Shown: one piece after another, positions 55,195 through 63,935 of the stretch
How positions within the stretch are numbered: the stretch's first letter is position 1
Layout: the number at the start of each line of letters is the position of its first letter
NCBI RefSeq assembly: GCF_016741775.1
Contig: NZ_JAERRK010000001.1
Location: forward strand, 682,001-746,000
Direction of reading: 5' to 3'
Source of the DNA: Streptomyces actinomycinicus
GTDB taxonomy: Bacteria; Actinomycetota; Actinomycetes; Streptomycetales; Streptomycetaceae
Length of the DNA: 64,000 nt
The notes under the pieces: model-generated
What the model saw: the letters and a program-made list of their open reading frames with translations, nothing else
Told to the model about the DNA's origin: nothing
Databases searched by the model: none
Made by a program: the position numbers and the translations under genes

Positions 55195-55276
55195 TTCAGG
55201 TCCTTCGTAGGTCGTCTCGTCGTCGTAGACACTATCGCCCACAAGATCCGGCCGTCCGGCCGGATCCGCCCGTCGG

Positions 55277-56275
55277 TCACGACTCGCGCAGGAAACTCAC
55301 GATTCCCTCAGAGATCCCTTGCGCCGCTTTCTGCCGCCAGGCGCCGCTGGTCAGAAGTGCCGAGTCCTTGGTATCGCGCATGTTGCCGCACTCGATGAAC
55401 ACCTTGGGAACCGTTGACAGATTGAGACCGCCCAGGTCCGTGCGCGTGACGAGACCGGTACCTTCGCCGATGTAGTTGGAGGGCGGCTCGCCCGTCTCGC
55501 GGACGAAGTTGCCCGCGATGCGCACCCCGAGATCGTGGGACGGGCCGACGATGGCACGGGTGTCGGCCGCGCCGGCGTGCACGGACCCCGGCAGGATCAC
55601 GTGGAAGCCGCGGTTGCCCTGGGCGGAGCCGTCGGCGTGGATCGAGACGGCCGCGTCGGCGTGCGCGGTGTTGCCGATCCGGGCCCGCTCGTCCACGCAC
55701 GGTCCCCAGGACGGGCTGTCCCCGTCGCGGGTGAGCTTCACCGTGGCGCCCTGCTCCTCCAGGAGCGTGCGCAGCCGGTGGGCGACGTCGAGGGTGAACC
55801 GGGCTTCGGTGTAACCGCCGTTGGTGGAGGTGCCGGTGGTGTCGCACTCCTTGCGGTTGGTCCCGATGTCCACGGGCCGGTTGATCTCGGCGGTGTGCTG
55901 GAAGTTGCCGGGGTTGTGTCCCGGGTCGACGACGACGACCTTCCCCTTGAGCGGGCCGGAGGCGTTGGGCCGGGCGGGGGCCGAGGCGGAGCCGCCGTCG
56001 TCGTCCTTGCGGCCGTGGTCGGCCTTGCCGTCGTCGCCGGGCGAGGCGGTCAGGGCGGAGGGGGAGGAGGGGGAGGAGGACACCGCGGAGGTGCGCGGGG
56101 CCGGTGCCGGGGAGGCCGTGCGGTCCTCGCCGCCCGGCCCGCCGCCGCCCACCGCCTCGTACACCACCCAGCCGAGCAGCGCGCCGGGCACGAGAGCGGC
56201 CAGCGCCACGGTCAGGGGGCCCCGCCGGGGCCGGCGGGGCTGTGGGGGATCGAAGTCCGGGCCTGTGTACGACAC
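55277..56275 (-). CDS. N-acetylmuramoyl-L-alanine amidase (Amidase_3), membrane-anchored
   Basis: The 332-residue protein cuts the bond between N-acetylmuramic acid and L-alanine in peptidoglycan. It has a short cytoplasmic start, one transmembrane helix (about 22-41), a Ser/Pro/Asp-rich linker, and a C-terminal Amidase_3 domain (110-332). KVVVVDPGHNPGN carries the first zinc His. GYTEARFTLDVAHRLRTLLEEQGATVKLTRDGD gives the Glu ligand, and SIHADGSAQGNRGFHVIL gives the second His. FIECGNMRDTKD gives the catalytic Glu. GTG 56275 gives the sequence MSYTGPDFDPP, the usual Streptomyces start. Confidence 0.9.
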   Translation of the reverse strand: MSYTGPDFDPPQPRRPRRGPLTVALAALVPGALLGWVVYEAVGGGGPGGEDRTASPAPAPRTSAVSSSPSSPSALTASPGDDGKADHGRKDDDGGSASAPARPNASGPLKGKVVVVDPGHNPGNFQHTAEINRPVDIGTNRKECDTTGTSTNGGYTEARFTLDVAHRLRTLLEEQGATVKLTRDGDSPSWGPCVDERARIGNTAHADAAVSIHADGSAQGNRGFHVILPGSVHAGAADTRAIVGPSHDLGVRIAGNFVRETGEPPSNYIGEGTGLVTRTDLGGLNLSTVPKVFIECGNMRDTKDSALLTSGAWRQKAAQGISEGIVSFLRES

Positions 56276-56297
56276 GTCTGCGACTCTAACCGGGGTG

Positions 56298-56948
56298 TCA
56301 GATCCCTGCCCGCGTTCGCCGCAGGACGCGCAGCGAGCCGGTCGCCGATACCTCGGTGAACGCACCGGACTCCAGTGCCCGCAGGTACACCCGGTAGGGG
56401 GCCTGCCCGGTGAACTCGTCCTCGGGGTGCGGGAAGACGTCGTGGATGACGAGCAGGCCGCCCTCGGCGACGTGCGGTGCCCAGCCCTCGTAGTCGGCGC
56501 CGGCGTGTTCGTCCGTGTGGCCGCCGTCGACGAACACGAAGCCGAGCGGCGAGTTCCAGATCTGTGCGATCTGCGGGGACCGGCCGACGAGGGCGACGAC
56601 GTGCTCCTCCAGACCGGCGTGGAAGAGCGTGCGGCGGAAGGTGGGCAGCGTGTCCATCAGGCCGATCTCGGGGTCGACCGTCTCCGGGTCGTGGTAGTCC
56701 CAGCCGGGCTGCTGCTCCTCGCTGCCGCGGTGGTGGTCGACGGTCAGCGCGGTGACCCCGGACGCCCGGGCCGCGTCGGCCAGCAGAACGGTCGAGCGCC
56801 CGCAGTAGGTGCCCACCTCCAGCAACGGCAGCCCCAGCCGTCCGGCCTCCACCGCGGCCGCGTACAGCGCCAGCCCCTCGTCCACGGGCATGAACCCCTT
56901 GGCCGCCTCGAACGCGGCCAGGGTCTCGGGCTTGGGGGCGGTGGGCAT
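56298..56948 (-). CDS. SAM-dependent methyltransferase/CmcI-like protein
   Basis: The 216-residue protein has a class I methyltransferase fold of the CmcI/DUF-type: LPLLEVGTYCGRSTVLLADAARASGVTALTVDHHRGSEEQQPGWDYHDP (SAM and possibly metal binding), HVVALVGRSPQIAQIWNSPLGFVFVDGGHTDEHAGADYEGWAPHVAEGGLLVIHDVFP (Asp/His residues that bind Mg in CmcI-like enzymes) and a C-terminal basic end. Substrate unknown. ATG 56948 has GGAAGG upstream; longer starts have none. Confidence 0.85.
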   Translation of the reverse strand: MPTAPKPETLAAFEAAKGFMPVDEGLALYAAAVEAGRLGLPLLEVGTYCGRSTVLLADAARASGVTALTVDHHRGSEEQQPGWDYHDPETVDPEIGLMDTLPTFRRTLFHAGLEEHVVALVGRSPQIAQIWNSPLGFVFVDGGHTDEHAGADYEGWAPHVAEGGLLVIHDVFPHPEDEFTGQAPYRVYLRALESGAFTEVSATGSLRVLRRTRAGI

Positions 56949-57012
56949 GGGGCGGCCTTCCGGTCGTACGACAATCCGCACCCCATGCTGCCGCACCCCC
57001 GCCCCCCGACAC

Positions 57013-57180
57013 GACAGGGGGTGCGCCCGTCAGGGGCGCGGGGAACTGCGCGACCACCCCCAACGAACCCGCAGCCACCGACCGGCAGAACCCGGACGGC
57101 CCCGTCAGGGGGCGCGGGGAACTGCGCGATCGGCCACACCGAACCCCGCAGCCGCCGACCGGCAGACCCCAACCCCCCCG
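57013..57180. repeat. Two adjacent copies of the dispersed intergenic element
   Basis: CGTCAGGGGCGCGGGGAACTGCGCGA occurs near 57029 and again near 57106 (as CGTCAGGGGGCGCGGGGAACTGCGCGA), each followed by a CCACC/CCACACCGAACCC and GCAGCC-CCGACCGGCAGA tail. This is the longest version of the element in the window. It fills the space between the CmcI-like gene and the MFS gene, and the repeated GCAGCC(A/G)CCGACCGGCAGA shows the full unit includes its tail. Confidence 0.85.
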
Positions 57181-57187
57181 GCGCGCG

Positions 57188-58933
57188 CTACGCCGTCACC
57201 GTCTCCCCCGGCAAGGCGAGGTCCACGTCAACCGCCCCCTCCGCACCGGAATGCGTCGCCGACGAGGCCAGCGGCCCGTGACCGGCCGCCCGCGCCGCCA
57301 GCACGTACGCCCCCTCGGCCGGCACCGCCAGCACATAGCTGCCGTCCTCGTCGGAGACGGTCGCCCCGGCCTGCCGCCCCCGCCGGTCGATCAGCGTGAC
57401 CTTGGCCCGGGCCACCGGCGCCCCGTCGGCGTCCAGGACCCGTCCACGGAAGCCGCGCAGCACTTCCTCGGCCCGCTCCAGCGCCGCGTCCTCCTCGCTG
57501 CTCGCCCGCAGCTGCGTGTGCTGCTGACCGGGGCCCGCGGCCTTCGGCAGGAAGACCGCCAGCAGCAGGCCGACCGCCACCGCGGCCGTGGCGATCAGGA
57601 AGGAGACGCGGAAGCCGTGCATGGTCGGGATCTCGACGCCGCCGACGTCATCGGCGGTGTTGGCCAGCACCATGCCGATGACGGCGCTGGAGACGGACGT
57701 GCCGATGGACCGCATCAGCGTGTTCAGACCGTTGGCCGCGCCGGTCTCCGAGGCCGGCACCGCGCCGATGATCAGCGCGGGCAGCGAGGAGTAGGCGAGG
57801 CCGATGCCCGCGCCGAGCACCACGGACGTCACGATCGTCTGCCAGGCCGCGTCCATCAGGCCGAGCCCGCCGCCGTAGCCGAGGGCGATGATCAGCAGGC
57901 CCATGATCAGGGTGGTCTTGGGGCCGTAACGGGCGGACAGGCGGGCGTACACCGGCGCTGTGAACATCATCGTCAGGCCCAGCGGGGCCACGCACAGACC
58001 GGCGACCACCATCGACTGGCCGAGGCCGTAGCCGGTGGCCTCCGGCAGCTGGAGCAGCTGGGGCAGGACCAGCGAAACCACGTAGAAGCTGACACCGACC
58101 ATGATCGAGGCGAGGTTGGTGAGCAGCACCTCACGGCGGGCGGTGGTGCGCAGGTCGACCAGGGGCGCCGCGACGCGCAGTTCGTACAGGCCCCACAGGA
58201 CCAGGACGACGAGGGACGCGGCGAACAGACCGAGCGTCGTGCCCGAGGACCAGCCCCAGTCGCTGCCCTTGGTGATGGGCAGCAGGAGCAGCACCAGACC
58301 GGTGGACAGGCCGAGCGCGCCGAACAGGTCGAAGGAGCCCTCGGCCCGCATCGGCGACTCGGGGACGACGAGGAGGGTCAGGACGATGGCGAGGGCGCCG
58401 AGGCCGGCCGCGCCGTAGAACAGGGCGTGCCAGTCCGTGTGCTGCGCGACCAGGGCCGCGGCGGGCAGGGCGAGGCCGCCGCCGACGCCGATCGAGGAAC
58501 TCATCAGGGCCATGGCCGAGCCGAGCTTCTCGCGCGGCAGCATGTCGCGCATCAGGCCGATGCCGAGGGGTATCGCGCCCATCGCGAAGCCCTGGAGGGT
58601 GCGGCCCACGATCATGGTGAGCAGCTCGCTGGTGAGCGCGCTGATCAGGGCGCCGGCCACCATCACGGCGATGCTGAGGATCAGCATGCGCCGCTTGCCG
58701 TACAGGTCGCCGAGCCGGCCCATGATCGGGGTGGAGACGGCACCGGACAGCAGCGTCGAGGTGAGGACCCAGGTGGCGTCGCTGGGGGCGGCGTCCAGCA
58801 GCTGCGGCAGGTCCTTGATGACCGGCACGAGCAGGGTCTGCATCACTGCGACCACGATGCCCGCGAAGGCGAGCACGGGGATCACGGCGCCGCCCGCTCT
58901 CCGGGTGGGCTGATCGGTCGTCGTGTCTGTCAT
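57188..58933 (-). CDS. DHA2-type MFS transporter fused to a carboxypeptidase-regulatory-like domain
   Basis: The 581-residue protein has 14 hydrophobic helices of the EmrB/QacA type: VAVMQTLLVPVIKDLPQLLDAAPSDATWVLTSTLLSGAVSTPIMGRLGDLYGKRRM and FAMGAIPLGIGLMRDMLPREKLGSAMALMSSSIGVGGGLALP. From about residue 490 to the end it carries a beta-sandwich-like CarboxypepD_reg (FGRVLDADGAPVARAKVTLIDRRGRQAGATVSDEDGSYVLAVPAEGAYVLAARAAGHGP). This fusion is unusual, since that domain is normally outside the cell or on outer proteins. ATG 58933 follows AAGG. It is divergent from the lipid-transfer gene with shared upstream sites at 59037-59079. Confidence 0.88.
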   Translation of the reverse strand: MTDTTTDQPTRRAGGAVIPVLAFAGIVVAVMQTLLVPVIKDLPQLLDAAPSDATWVLTSTLLSGAVSTPIMGRLGDLYGKRRMLILSIAVMVAGALISALTSELLTMIVGRTLQGFAMGAIPLGIGLMRDMLPREKLGSAMALMSSSIGVGGGLALPAAALVAQHTDWHALFYGAAGLGALAIVLTLLVVPESPMRAEGSFDLFGALGLSTGLVLLLLPITKGSDWGWSSGTTLGLFAASLVVLVLWGLYELRVAAPLVDLRTTARREVLLTNLASIMVGVSFYVVSLVLPQLLQLPEATGYGLGQSMVVAGLCVAPLGLTMMFTAPVYARLSARYGPKTTLIMGLLIIALGYGGGLGLMDAAWQTIVTSVVLGAGIGLAYSSLPALIIGAVPASETGAANGLNTLMRSIGTSVSSAVIGMVLANTADDVGGVEIPTMHGFRVSFLIATAAVAVGLLLAVFLPKAAGPGQQHTQLRASSEEDAALERAEEVLRGFRGRVLDADGAPVARAKVTLIDRRGRQAGATVSDEDGSYVLAVPAEGAYVLAARAAGHGPLASSATHSGAEGAVDVDLALPGETVTA

Positions 58934-59036
58934 GTGAGGCCTTCCGCGTGTCATGGTGCCGGATAAACCTCGTATGCACAGGCAACTATTCCGTTGCTTC
59001 GGGCCTCTAATGAATCTTTGACCAGTCCATGGGTTA

Positions 59037-59051
59037 CTGACGCGGTGTCAG
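59037..59051. promoter_or_regulatory. Second CTGACG-type palindrome, lipid-transfer gene promoter
   Basis: CTGACG (59037-59042) and TGTCAG (59046-59051) around CGG form a palindrome with one mismatch in the arms compared with the 54292 and 63937 copies. It lies between the divergent MFS and lipid-transfer genes, 15 bp upstream of the KstR-type site. Confidence 0.5.
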
Positions 59052-59065
59052 CTCTGGAGAGTTTT

Positions 59066-59079
59066 TGGAACGCGTTCTA
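59066..59079. promoter_or_regulatory. KstR-type operator upstream of the lipid-transfer/thiolase gene
   Basis: TGGAACGCGTTCTA matches TnnAACnnGTTnnA at all fixed positions. It ends 11 bp before the ATG of the lipid-transfer gene, so a bound repressor would cover the start region. Confidence 0.82.
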
Positions 59080-59090
59080 GTCTCCGCGCC

Positions 59091-60278
59091 ATGAAGGCCT
59101 ATGTCGCCGGCGTCGGGATGACCCGGTTCGAGAAGCCAGAGACCCGGGAATGGCAGTACTGGGACATGGTCCGGGAGGCGGGCGGCGCGGCGCTCGCGGA
59201 CGCCGGCATCACCTACAGCGATGTGGAACAAGTTCCCATCGGCTACTGCTTCCAGCCCTCGACCGCCGGTCAGCGCGCCGTCTACGAACTCGGCCTGACC
59301 GGCATCCCCGTCCTCAACGTCAACAACAACTGCGCGACCGGCGCCACCGCCCTGATGCTGGCCCGCCAACTGGTCGAGGGCGGCGTCTGCGACTGCGTCC
59401 TGGCGGTCGGCTTCGAGAAGATGAAGAAGGGCGCACTGGGGGGAGGGGACGGCGGAGCCGACTTCTCCGTCTCTCCCGTGGCCCGGCACTACGGGATCAT
59501 GGCCGCCCGGCACGGCTTCGCCGCGGCCCCGCCGACCGCGCAGATCTTCGGCGCCGCGGCCCGCGAGCACATGGAGACCTACGGCACGACCGAGGCGCAG
59601 CTCGCCGCGGTCGCCGCCAAGAACCACCGGCACTCGGCGCACAATCCGTACGCCCAGTTCCGGGACGTCTACGAGGTGGACGAGATCCTCGCCGCGCGCA
59701 CGGTGCACCCCCCGCTCACCAAGCTCCAGTGCTCGCCGACCTCGGACGGCGCGGCGGCGGCCGTGGTGGTCTCGCAGCGGTTCGCCGAACGGAGGTCCCT
59801 GACCGGCCTGGCCGAGATCGCCGGGCAGGCCATGACCACGGACACCGAGGCGTCCTTCGCCTCCGGCTCCTGCATCGACGTCGTCGGGCAGCCCATGTCC
59901 CGGCAGGCCGCCCGGCAGGCGTACGAGCGCGCCGGGCTCGGCATCCAGGACGTGGACGTGATCGAGCTGCACGACTGCTTCTCGGTCAACGAACTGCTGA
60001 CGTACGAGGCGCTCGGCATGTGCGCGCCGGGGGAGTCGGGGAAGCTGGCCGAATCGGGCGTGACGACGTACGGCGGCCGGTGGGTGGTGAACCCGTCCGG
60101 CGGGCTCATCTCCAAGGGCCACCCGCTGGGTGCGACCGGGCTGGCCCAGACGGCCGAGCTGGTCTGGCAGCTGCGCGGCGAGGCGGGTCCGCGGCAGGTG
60201 CCCGGGGCCCGGGTGGGGCTCGCGCACAACATCGGGCTGGGCGGGGCGGCCGTGGTGACCCTGCTCCGGGCGGTGTAG
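59091..60278 (+). CDS. SCP-x/thiolase-like lipid-transfer protein (Ltp type)
   Basis: The 395-residue thiolase-fold protein belongs to the lipid-transfer/SCP-x group: AYVAGVGMTRFEKPETRE, VLNVNNNCATGATALMLARQLVEGG (active Cys near 84), LHDCFSVNELLTYEALGM (His/Cys segment) and VVNPSGGLISKGHPLGATGLAQTAELVWQL (catalytic His). In actinobacteria related proteins (Ltp1, Rv2790c type) belong to the KstR regulon and act in steroid or fatty-acid side-chain metabolism; whether this one cleaves or binds is unknown. ATG 59091 lies 12 bp after a perfect KstR-type operator. Confidence 0.88.
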   Translation: MKAYVAGVGMTRFEKPETREWQYWDMVREAGGAALADAGITYSDVEQVPIGYCFQPSTAGQRAVYELGLTGIPVLNVNNNCATGATALMLARQLVEGGVCDCVLAVGFEKMKKGALGGGDGGADFSVSPVARHYGIMAARHGFAAAPPTAQIFGAAAREHMETYGTTEAQLAAVAAKNHRHSAHNPYAQFRDVYEVDEILAARTVHPPLTKLQCSPTSDGAAAAVVVSQRFAERRSLTGLAEIAGQAMTTDTEASFASGSCIDVVGQPMSRQAARQAYERAGLGIQDVDVIELHDCFSVNELLTYEALGMCAPGESGKLAESGVTTYGGRWVVNPSGGLISKGHPLGATGLAQTAELVWQLRGEAGPRQVPGARVGLAHNIGLGGAAVVTLLRAV

Positions 60279-60393
60279 TCCCGGGCGGGCCGAACGGGCC
60301 GGCGACCGGCGGTGAAGATTTCTCCCGAGTTCTGCGAACCGAGGCAACGGTCCGGGCGGCCCGTGGACTCCTATGACCATCTAGGAGGTGCTC

Positions 60394-60933
60394 ATGGGGG
60401 ATCGGAAACAGGCTCGGGACGCGGAGTTCCAGAGCTTCATGGTCGGCCGCTGGCCGCGGCTGATGCGTACGGCATTTCTCCTCACGGGGGAGCAGCACGC
60501 CGCGGAGGACCTGGTCCAGTCGACGCTCGAACGGGTCTTCGTGGCCTGGCGCCGGGTCGGCTCGGCCGACGATCCGGAGGCGTACGTACGACGCGTGATG
60601 ATCAACGCTCATGCCCGCAGGCACAGAAGAAGGCTGAAGGAGTTCCTGGCGCCGAAGGACGACTCGGGACTCGTGCGCGAGGTGGCCGACACGGGTGACC
60701 GGATCGCGCAGGCCGACGACCGCAGTGCCCTGCTCACAGCGCTCGCCCGACTGCCCGTGCGGCAGCGGGAGGCGGTCGTACTGCGCTACTGGGAGGACCT
60801 GACGGAGACGCAGACGGCCGAGGCGATGGGCTGTTCGGTCGGCACGGTCAAGAGCAACGCGGCCAAGGGGATCGCGAAGCTCCGCGCCGTACCGGGACTG
60901 GCGGACATGGTGACGCACGGAGGGCGGAAGTGA
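60394..60933 (+). CDS. SigE-family ECF RNA polymerase sigma factor
   Basis: The 179-residue sigma factor has region 2 (FMVGRWPRLMRTAFLLTGEQHAAEDLVQSTLERVFVAWRRVGSADDPEAYVRRVMINAHARRHRRR) and region 4 (DDRSALLTALARLPVRQREAVVLRYWEDLTETQTAEAMGCSVGTVKSNAAKGIAKLRA), as in SigE/ECF41-free actinomycete sigma factors. AGGAGG lies 6 nt before ATG 60394. The next gene overlaps its stop by 1 bp and encodes a membrane protein, its likely antagonist. Confidence 0.9.
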   Translation: MGDRKQARDAEFQSFMVGRWPRLMRTAFLLTGEQHAAEDLVQSTLERVFVAWRRVGSADDPEAYVRRVMINAHARRHRRRLKEFLAPKDDSGLVREVADTGDRIAQADDRSALLTALARLPVRQREAVVLRYWEDLTETQTAEAMGCSVGTVKSNAAKGIAKLRAVPGLADMVTHGGRK

Positions 60934-61748
60934 TGAGCGCGCAGGAGAACCACGACATGACACAGACGGACATCGCCCTCCTCCTCGCGGACGCCGCGGA
61001 CGAGGCCGAGATCGGCATGGCCCCCGTGCAGGCGGTCATCCGCGGCGGCCGGCGGCGCAGGGCCCGGCGGTGGGCGCTGGCGGCGGTCACCACGCTGGTG
61101 GTGGCCGGGTCGACGGGCGTCCTGGCGGTGACGGGGCTGCCGGACGGCGGGCATGCGGACCGGCGGACGGATGTGGCGGTGCGGCCGGTCCCCGCCGAGG
61201 CGCGGCATGTGTACCAGCCCGAGAGCACCGATCTGGCGCGGGGCACCTACCAGGGCAAGGAGTGGCGGGTCAGCGTGGACGTGTGGGGGGCTCCGCGCAC
61301 CGAGGCGGAGGCGAACCGGCAGTTCGACGCCATGGCCGAGCTGGGCGTCAAGCCGGCGGACGTCCGCAGGCCCGCCGACCTGATCGGCAAGGTCTCGTAC
61401 TTCGCCAGCCGGGGCTGGGGCGAGAACAGGCCGCAGCAGGTCATGTTCGACACGGTCGAGAAGTTCGAGCAGTACTCGGGCACGGACCTGCAGGCCGTCG
61501 CCACCCGCCTGGGATACGGCGGCGAGAGTTCCGGCCGGCTGGTGATCGGCATGGTCTCCAAGAGCGCCCGGCAGGTCACCTGCCACTGGAAGGACGGCAC
61601 GACGGCCCTGGCCGAGCCGACCGAGGGCTTCTCCGCCCAGGACACGGGATCGGCGATCCGCACGGTGGACGGCTTCAAGGGCGGCAACTGGTTCGTGTGC
61701 ACCGCACCGGCGGGGACGTCCTACGGATCGGCGGAGGTGACGAAGTAG
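60933..61748 (+). CDS. Membrane protein, probable anti-sigma partner of the upstream sigma factor
   Basis: The 271-residue protein has a cytoplasmic N-terminus of about 45 residues (acidic, DIALLLADAADEAEIGMAPVQAVIRGGRRRRARR), one transmembrane helix (about 48-68) and an extracellular domain of about 200 residues rich in Gly, Thr and charged residues. No zinc-finger (HxxxCxxC) motif of classical anti-sigma factors is visible, yet position and topology fit a partner of the preceding SigE-type factor. ATG 60933 overlaps its stop by 1 bp; ATG 60957 would give a shorter start. Promoter for both lies before 60394. Confidence 0.75.
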   Translation: MSAQENHDMTQTDIALLLADAADEAEIGMAPVQAVIRGGRRRRARRWALAAVTTLVVAGSTGVLAVTGLPDGGHADRRTDVAVRPVPAEARHVYQPESTDLARGTYQGKEWRVSVDVWGAPRTEAEANRQFDAMAELGVKPADVRRPADLIGKVSYFASRGWGENRPQQVMFDTVEKFEQYSGTDLQAVATRLGYGGESSGRLVIGMVSKSARQVTCHWKDGTTALAEPTEGFSAQDTGSAIRTVDGFKGGNWFVCTAPAGTSYGSAEVTK

Positions 61749-61786
61749 ACCCCGGCCGCGGCCAATCCTTCGACAGCGGGGGCGGG

Positions 61787-61860
61787 GACGCGCCGGTGGG
61801 CACGGAGGACGCGCCGGTGGGCACGGAGGACGCGCCGGAGGGCACGGGGGACGCGCCGGG
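61787..61860. repeat. Four copies of a 21 bp repeat between convergent genes
   Basis: GACGCGCCGG starts at 61787, 61808, 61829 and 61850, exactly 21 bp apart, with TGGGCACGGAG or AGGGCACGGGG between. It fills most of the gap between the anti-sigma-like gene and the response regulator stop codon. No coding or structural role is clear. Confidence 0.85.
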
Positions 61861-61862
61861 AG

Positions 61863-62504
61863 TCACAGCCACCCCTGCTGCCTGGCCTCCCGCACCGCCT
61901 CCGCCCGGTTCCGGGTGCCGGTCTTGCCGATGGCGGCGGACAGGTAGTTGCGGACGGTGGACTCGGACAGATGGAGTCTGGCGGCCACGTCGGCGACGGT
62001 CGCCCCGTCCGCCGACGCCTTCAGCACCTCGCACTCGCGGGCGGTCAGCGGATTCGGACCGGCGCTCAGCGCGGCCGCGGCCAGCGCCGGATCGACCACG
62101 GTCTCCCCGGTGAGCACGCGCCGGATCGCCTGGGCCAGTTCCTCCACCGGCCCGTCCTTGACGAGGAAACCGGCCGCTCCGGCCTCCATGGCCCGGCGCA
62201 GATAGCCGGGCCGGCCGAAGGTGGTGAGTATCAGCACCCGGCAGTCGGGCGCCTGCTCACGCAGCTCGGCCGCCGCGTCCAGCCCGCTGACGCCCGGGAG
62301 TTCGATGTCCAGCAGGGCCACGTCCGGCCGGTGCGTGAGCACACCGTCCACGATGCCGTCGCCCGTGGACAGCTGGGCCACGACCTCGATGTCCTTCTCC
62401 ATGCCGAGCAGCAGGGCGAGGGCGCCCCGCATCATGCCCTGGTCCTCAGCGAGCAGAACCCGGATGCACTTGGCGGGCCGGTGGTCCCGGGGCATCTCGT
62501 TCAT
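61863..62504 (-). CDS. NarL/FixJ-type response regulator
   Basis: The 213-residue regulator has an N-terminal receiver domain (IRVLLAEDQGMMRGALALLLGMEKDIEVVAQ, phosphorylatable Asp in PDVALLDIELPGVSGLDAA, conserved Thr LILTTFGR and Lys FLVKDG). Its C-terminal LuxR helix-turn-helix is LTARECEVLKASADGATVADVAARLHLSESTVRNYLSAAIGKTGTRNRAEAV. It works with the adjacent histidine kinase, overlapping it by 4 bp (ATGA). The pair resembles DesK/DesR-type systems that sense membrane state. Its 3' end borders a 21 bp repeat region. Confidence 0.9.
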   Translation of the reverse strand: MNEMPRDHRPAKCIRVLLAEDQGMMRGALALLLGMEKDIEVVAQLSTGDGIVDGVLTHRPDVALLDIELPGVSGLDAAAELREQAPDCRVLILTTFGRPGYLRRAMEAGAAGFLVKDGPVEELAQAIRRVLTGETVVDPALAAAALSAGPNPLTARECEVLKASADGATVADVAARLHLSESTVRNYLSAAIGKTGTRNRAEAVREARQQGWL

Positions 62505-63790
62505 GGACTCAGATTACGGCGGACACCCGGGCCCGCCCCGGGTGCCGTGGCCGCCACCGGCTGCAAGGACTCTGCGGCCATGGGGAGTTCGGCGGCGACC
62601 GTGAAGCCGCCGCGCGGTGCCGGGCCGGCCGTGAGGGAGCCGCCCGCCGCCGCGAGGCGCTCGGTCAGCCCCTTCAGACCGGTGCCGCCGATGCCCTCGC
62701 CCGGCGTACGGACGGTCCGGCCCGTGCCGTTGTCGGCGACCGTCAGCCGGGCCCGCTCGACGGTGCCCTCCACGGTGATCTCGCAGCGGCTCGCGTCGCT
62801 GTGCCGTACGACGTTCGTGACCGCCTCCCGCACCACCCAGCCGAGCAGCGCCTCGGTCTGCGGATCGAGCGGTGTCCCGGACTGGCGGACCACCGGCTCC
62901 ACGCTCGCCGCGGCCAGCGCGGAGCGGGCCCGGGTCAGTTCGGTGGCCAGGCTGCCCTCGCGGTACCCGGTCACCGCCTCGCGGATCTCGGTGAGCGCCT
63001 GGCGGCCCACCGACTCGATGTCCGTGATCTGCCCCAGCGCCGCGTCCATGTCGCGCGGGGCCAGCCGGCGGGCCGCCTCCGACTTGACCACGATCACCGA
63101 CAGGGTGTGCCCGAGCAGATCGTGCAGATCGCGGGAGAAGCGCAGCCGCTCCTTCTCCACCGCCCGCCGGGCCAGCTCCTCACGGGCGTCCCGCAGTTCC
63201 CGCACGGCCTCCGAGAGGCTCAGGATCGCGGCGGTCACCATGCTGGAGATGAAGGTGGCGTACCCGATGCCCGACGCGTCCCCCCAGCCGCCGCGCAGGT
63301 AGGAGACGGCGCCCGCGTAGAGGGCGAGCAGCAGTCCCGTACGGCCCAGCCACGGGCCGCGCAGGGAGGCGCCCGTCGCCAGCCCGAGGAGCGGGAAGAA
63401 CGTCAGCCAGTCCCCGCCGTACCCGAGCGCCAGACCCGTGGTCAGCAGGCCCATCAGCGCCAGCGCCACCCGGGTGGAAACCGCCTCCCGCTTCGCCCGG
63501 TCGAAGGAGCGGAACGTGACGTAGATGTAGAGGGAGTTGAAGGTCAGCAGGCCCAGGCCGCCGATCCACGGGTTCGGGGTCCTGCCCTGGAGCACATTGG
63601 AGAGGGACCCGAGGCCCAGCAGCAGCCAGGGCAGCAGGGCGAAGCCGGTGGGCGGCGGCCCCGGGTGGCCGGCCTCCGCGAACGCACGCTTCCTGCCGGC
63701 GGCCCGCCCCGCGGCCGTGGAACGCCCGTGATCCGCCTCGCACTCCGTCCGTGCCCCCCGCCGGGCCCGCAGTCTTTCCGCCCATGTCAT
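62501..63790 (-). CDS. Membrane sensor histidine kinase (HisKA_3, DesK-like)
   Basis: The 429-residue kinase has a cytoplasmic N-terminal segment, about five transmembrane helices (60-210: FALLPWLLLGLGSLSNVLQ, LTFNSLYIYVTF, VALALMGLLTTGLALGYG, TGLLLALYAGAVSYL), a coiled stretch ELRDAREELARRAVEKERL and a HisKA_3 phosphoacceptor FSRDLHDLLGHTLSVIVVKSEAARRL. The ATP domain shows EAVTNVVRHSDASRC (N box) and VADNGTGRTV...GIGGTGLKGLTERL. ATG 63790 was chosen; the open frame to 63961 has no ribosome-binding site. It is coupled to the response regulator by a 4 bp overlap. Confidence 0.88.
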   Translation of the reverse strand: MTWAERLRARRGARTECEADHGRSTAAGRAAGRKRAFAEAGHPGPPPTGFALLPWLLLGLGSLSNVLQGRTPNPWIGGLGLLTFNSLYIYVTFRSFDRAKREAVSTRVALALMGLLTTGLALGYGGDWLTFFPLLGLATGASLRGPWLGRTGLLLALYAGAVSYLRGGWGDASGIGYATFISSMVTAAILSLSEAVRELRDAREELARRAVEKERLRFSRDLHDLLGHTLSVIVVKSEAARRLAPRDMDAALGQITDIESVGRQALTEIREAVTGYREGSLATELTRARSALAAASVEPVVRQSGTPLDPQTEALLGWVVREAVTNVVRHSDASRCEITVEGTVERARLTVADNGTGRTVRTPGEGIGGTGLKGLTERLAAAGGSLTAGPAPRGGFTVAAELPMAAESLQPVAATAPGAGPGVRRNLSP

Positions 63791-63935
63791 GTCCGTGTAT
63801 CCCCCGATCAGCCGGTCCCCGCCGGTCAGCAGGGCGACAGCACAGCGTACGAACCGAACACTACGAAGCCGGACCCCCGTTCCGGCAGATGCCTGTGTAC
63901 GGAACCGGGCAGTACCAATGTCACTCGCCGCCCCG

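Noticed and set aside
55395..55410. GGGAACCGTTGACA as a further KstR-type site
   Set aside because: It lies inside the amidase coding region and lacks the outer T of the consensus.
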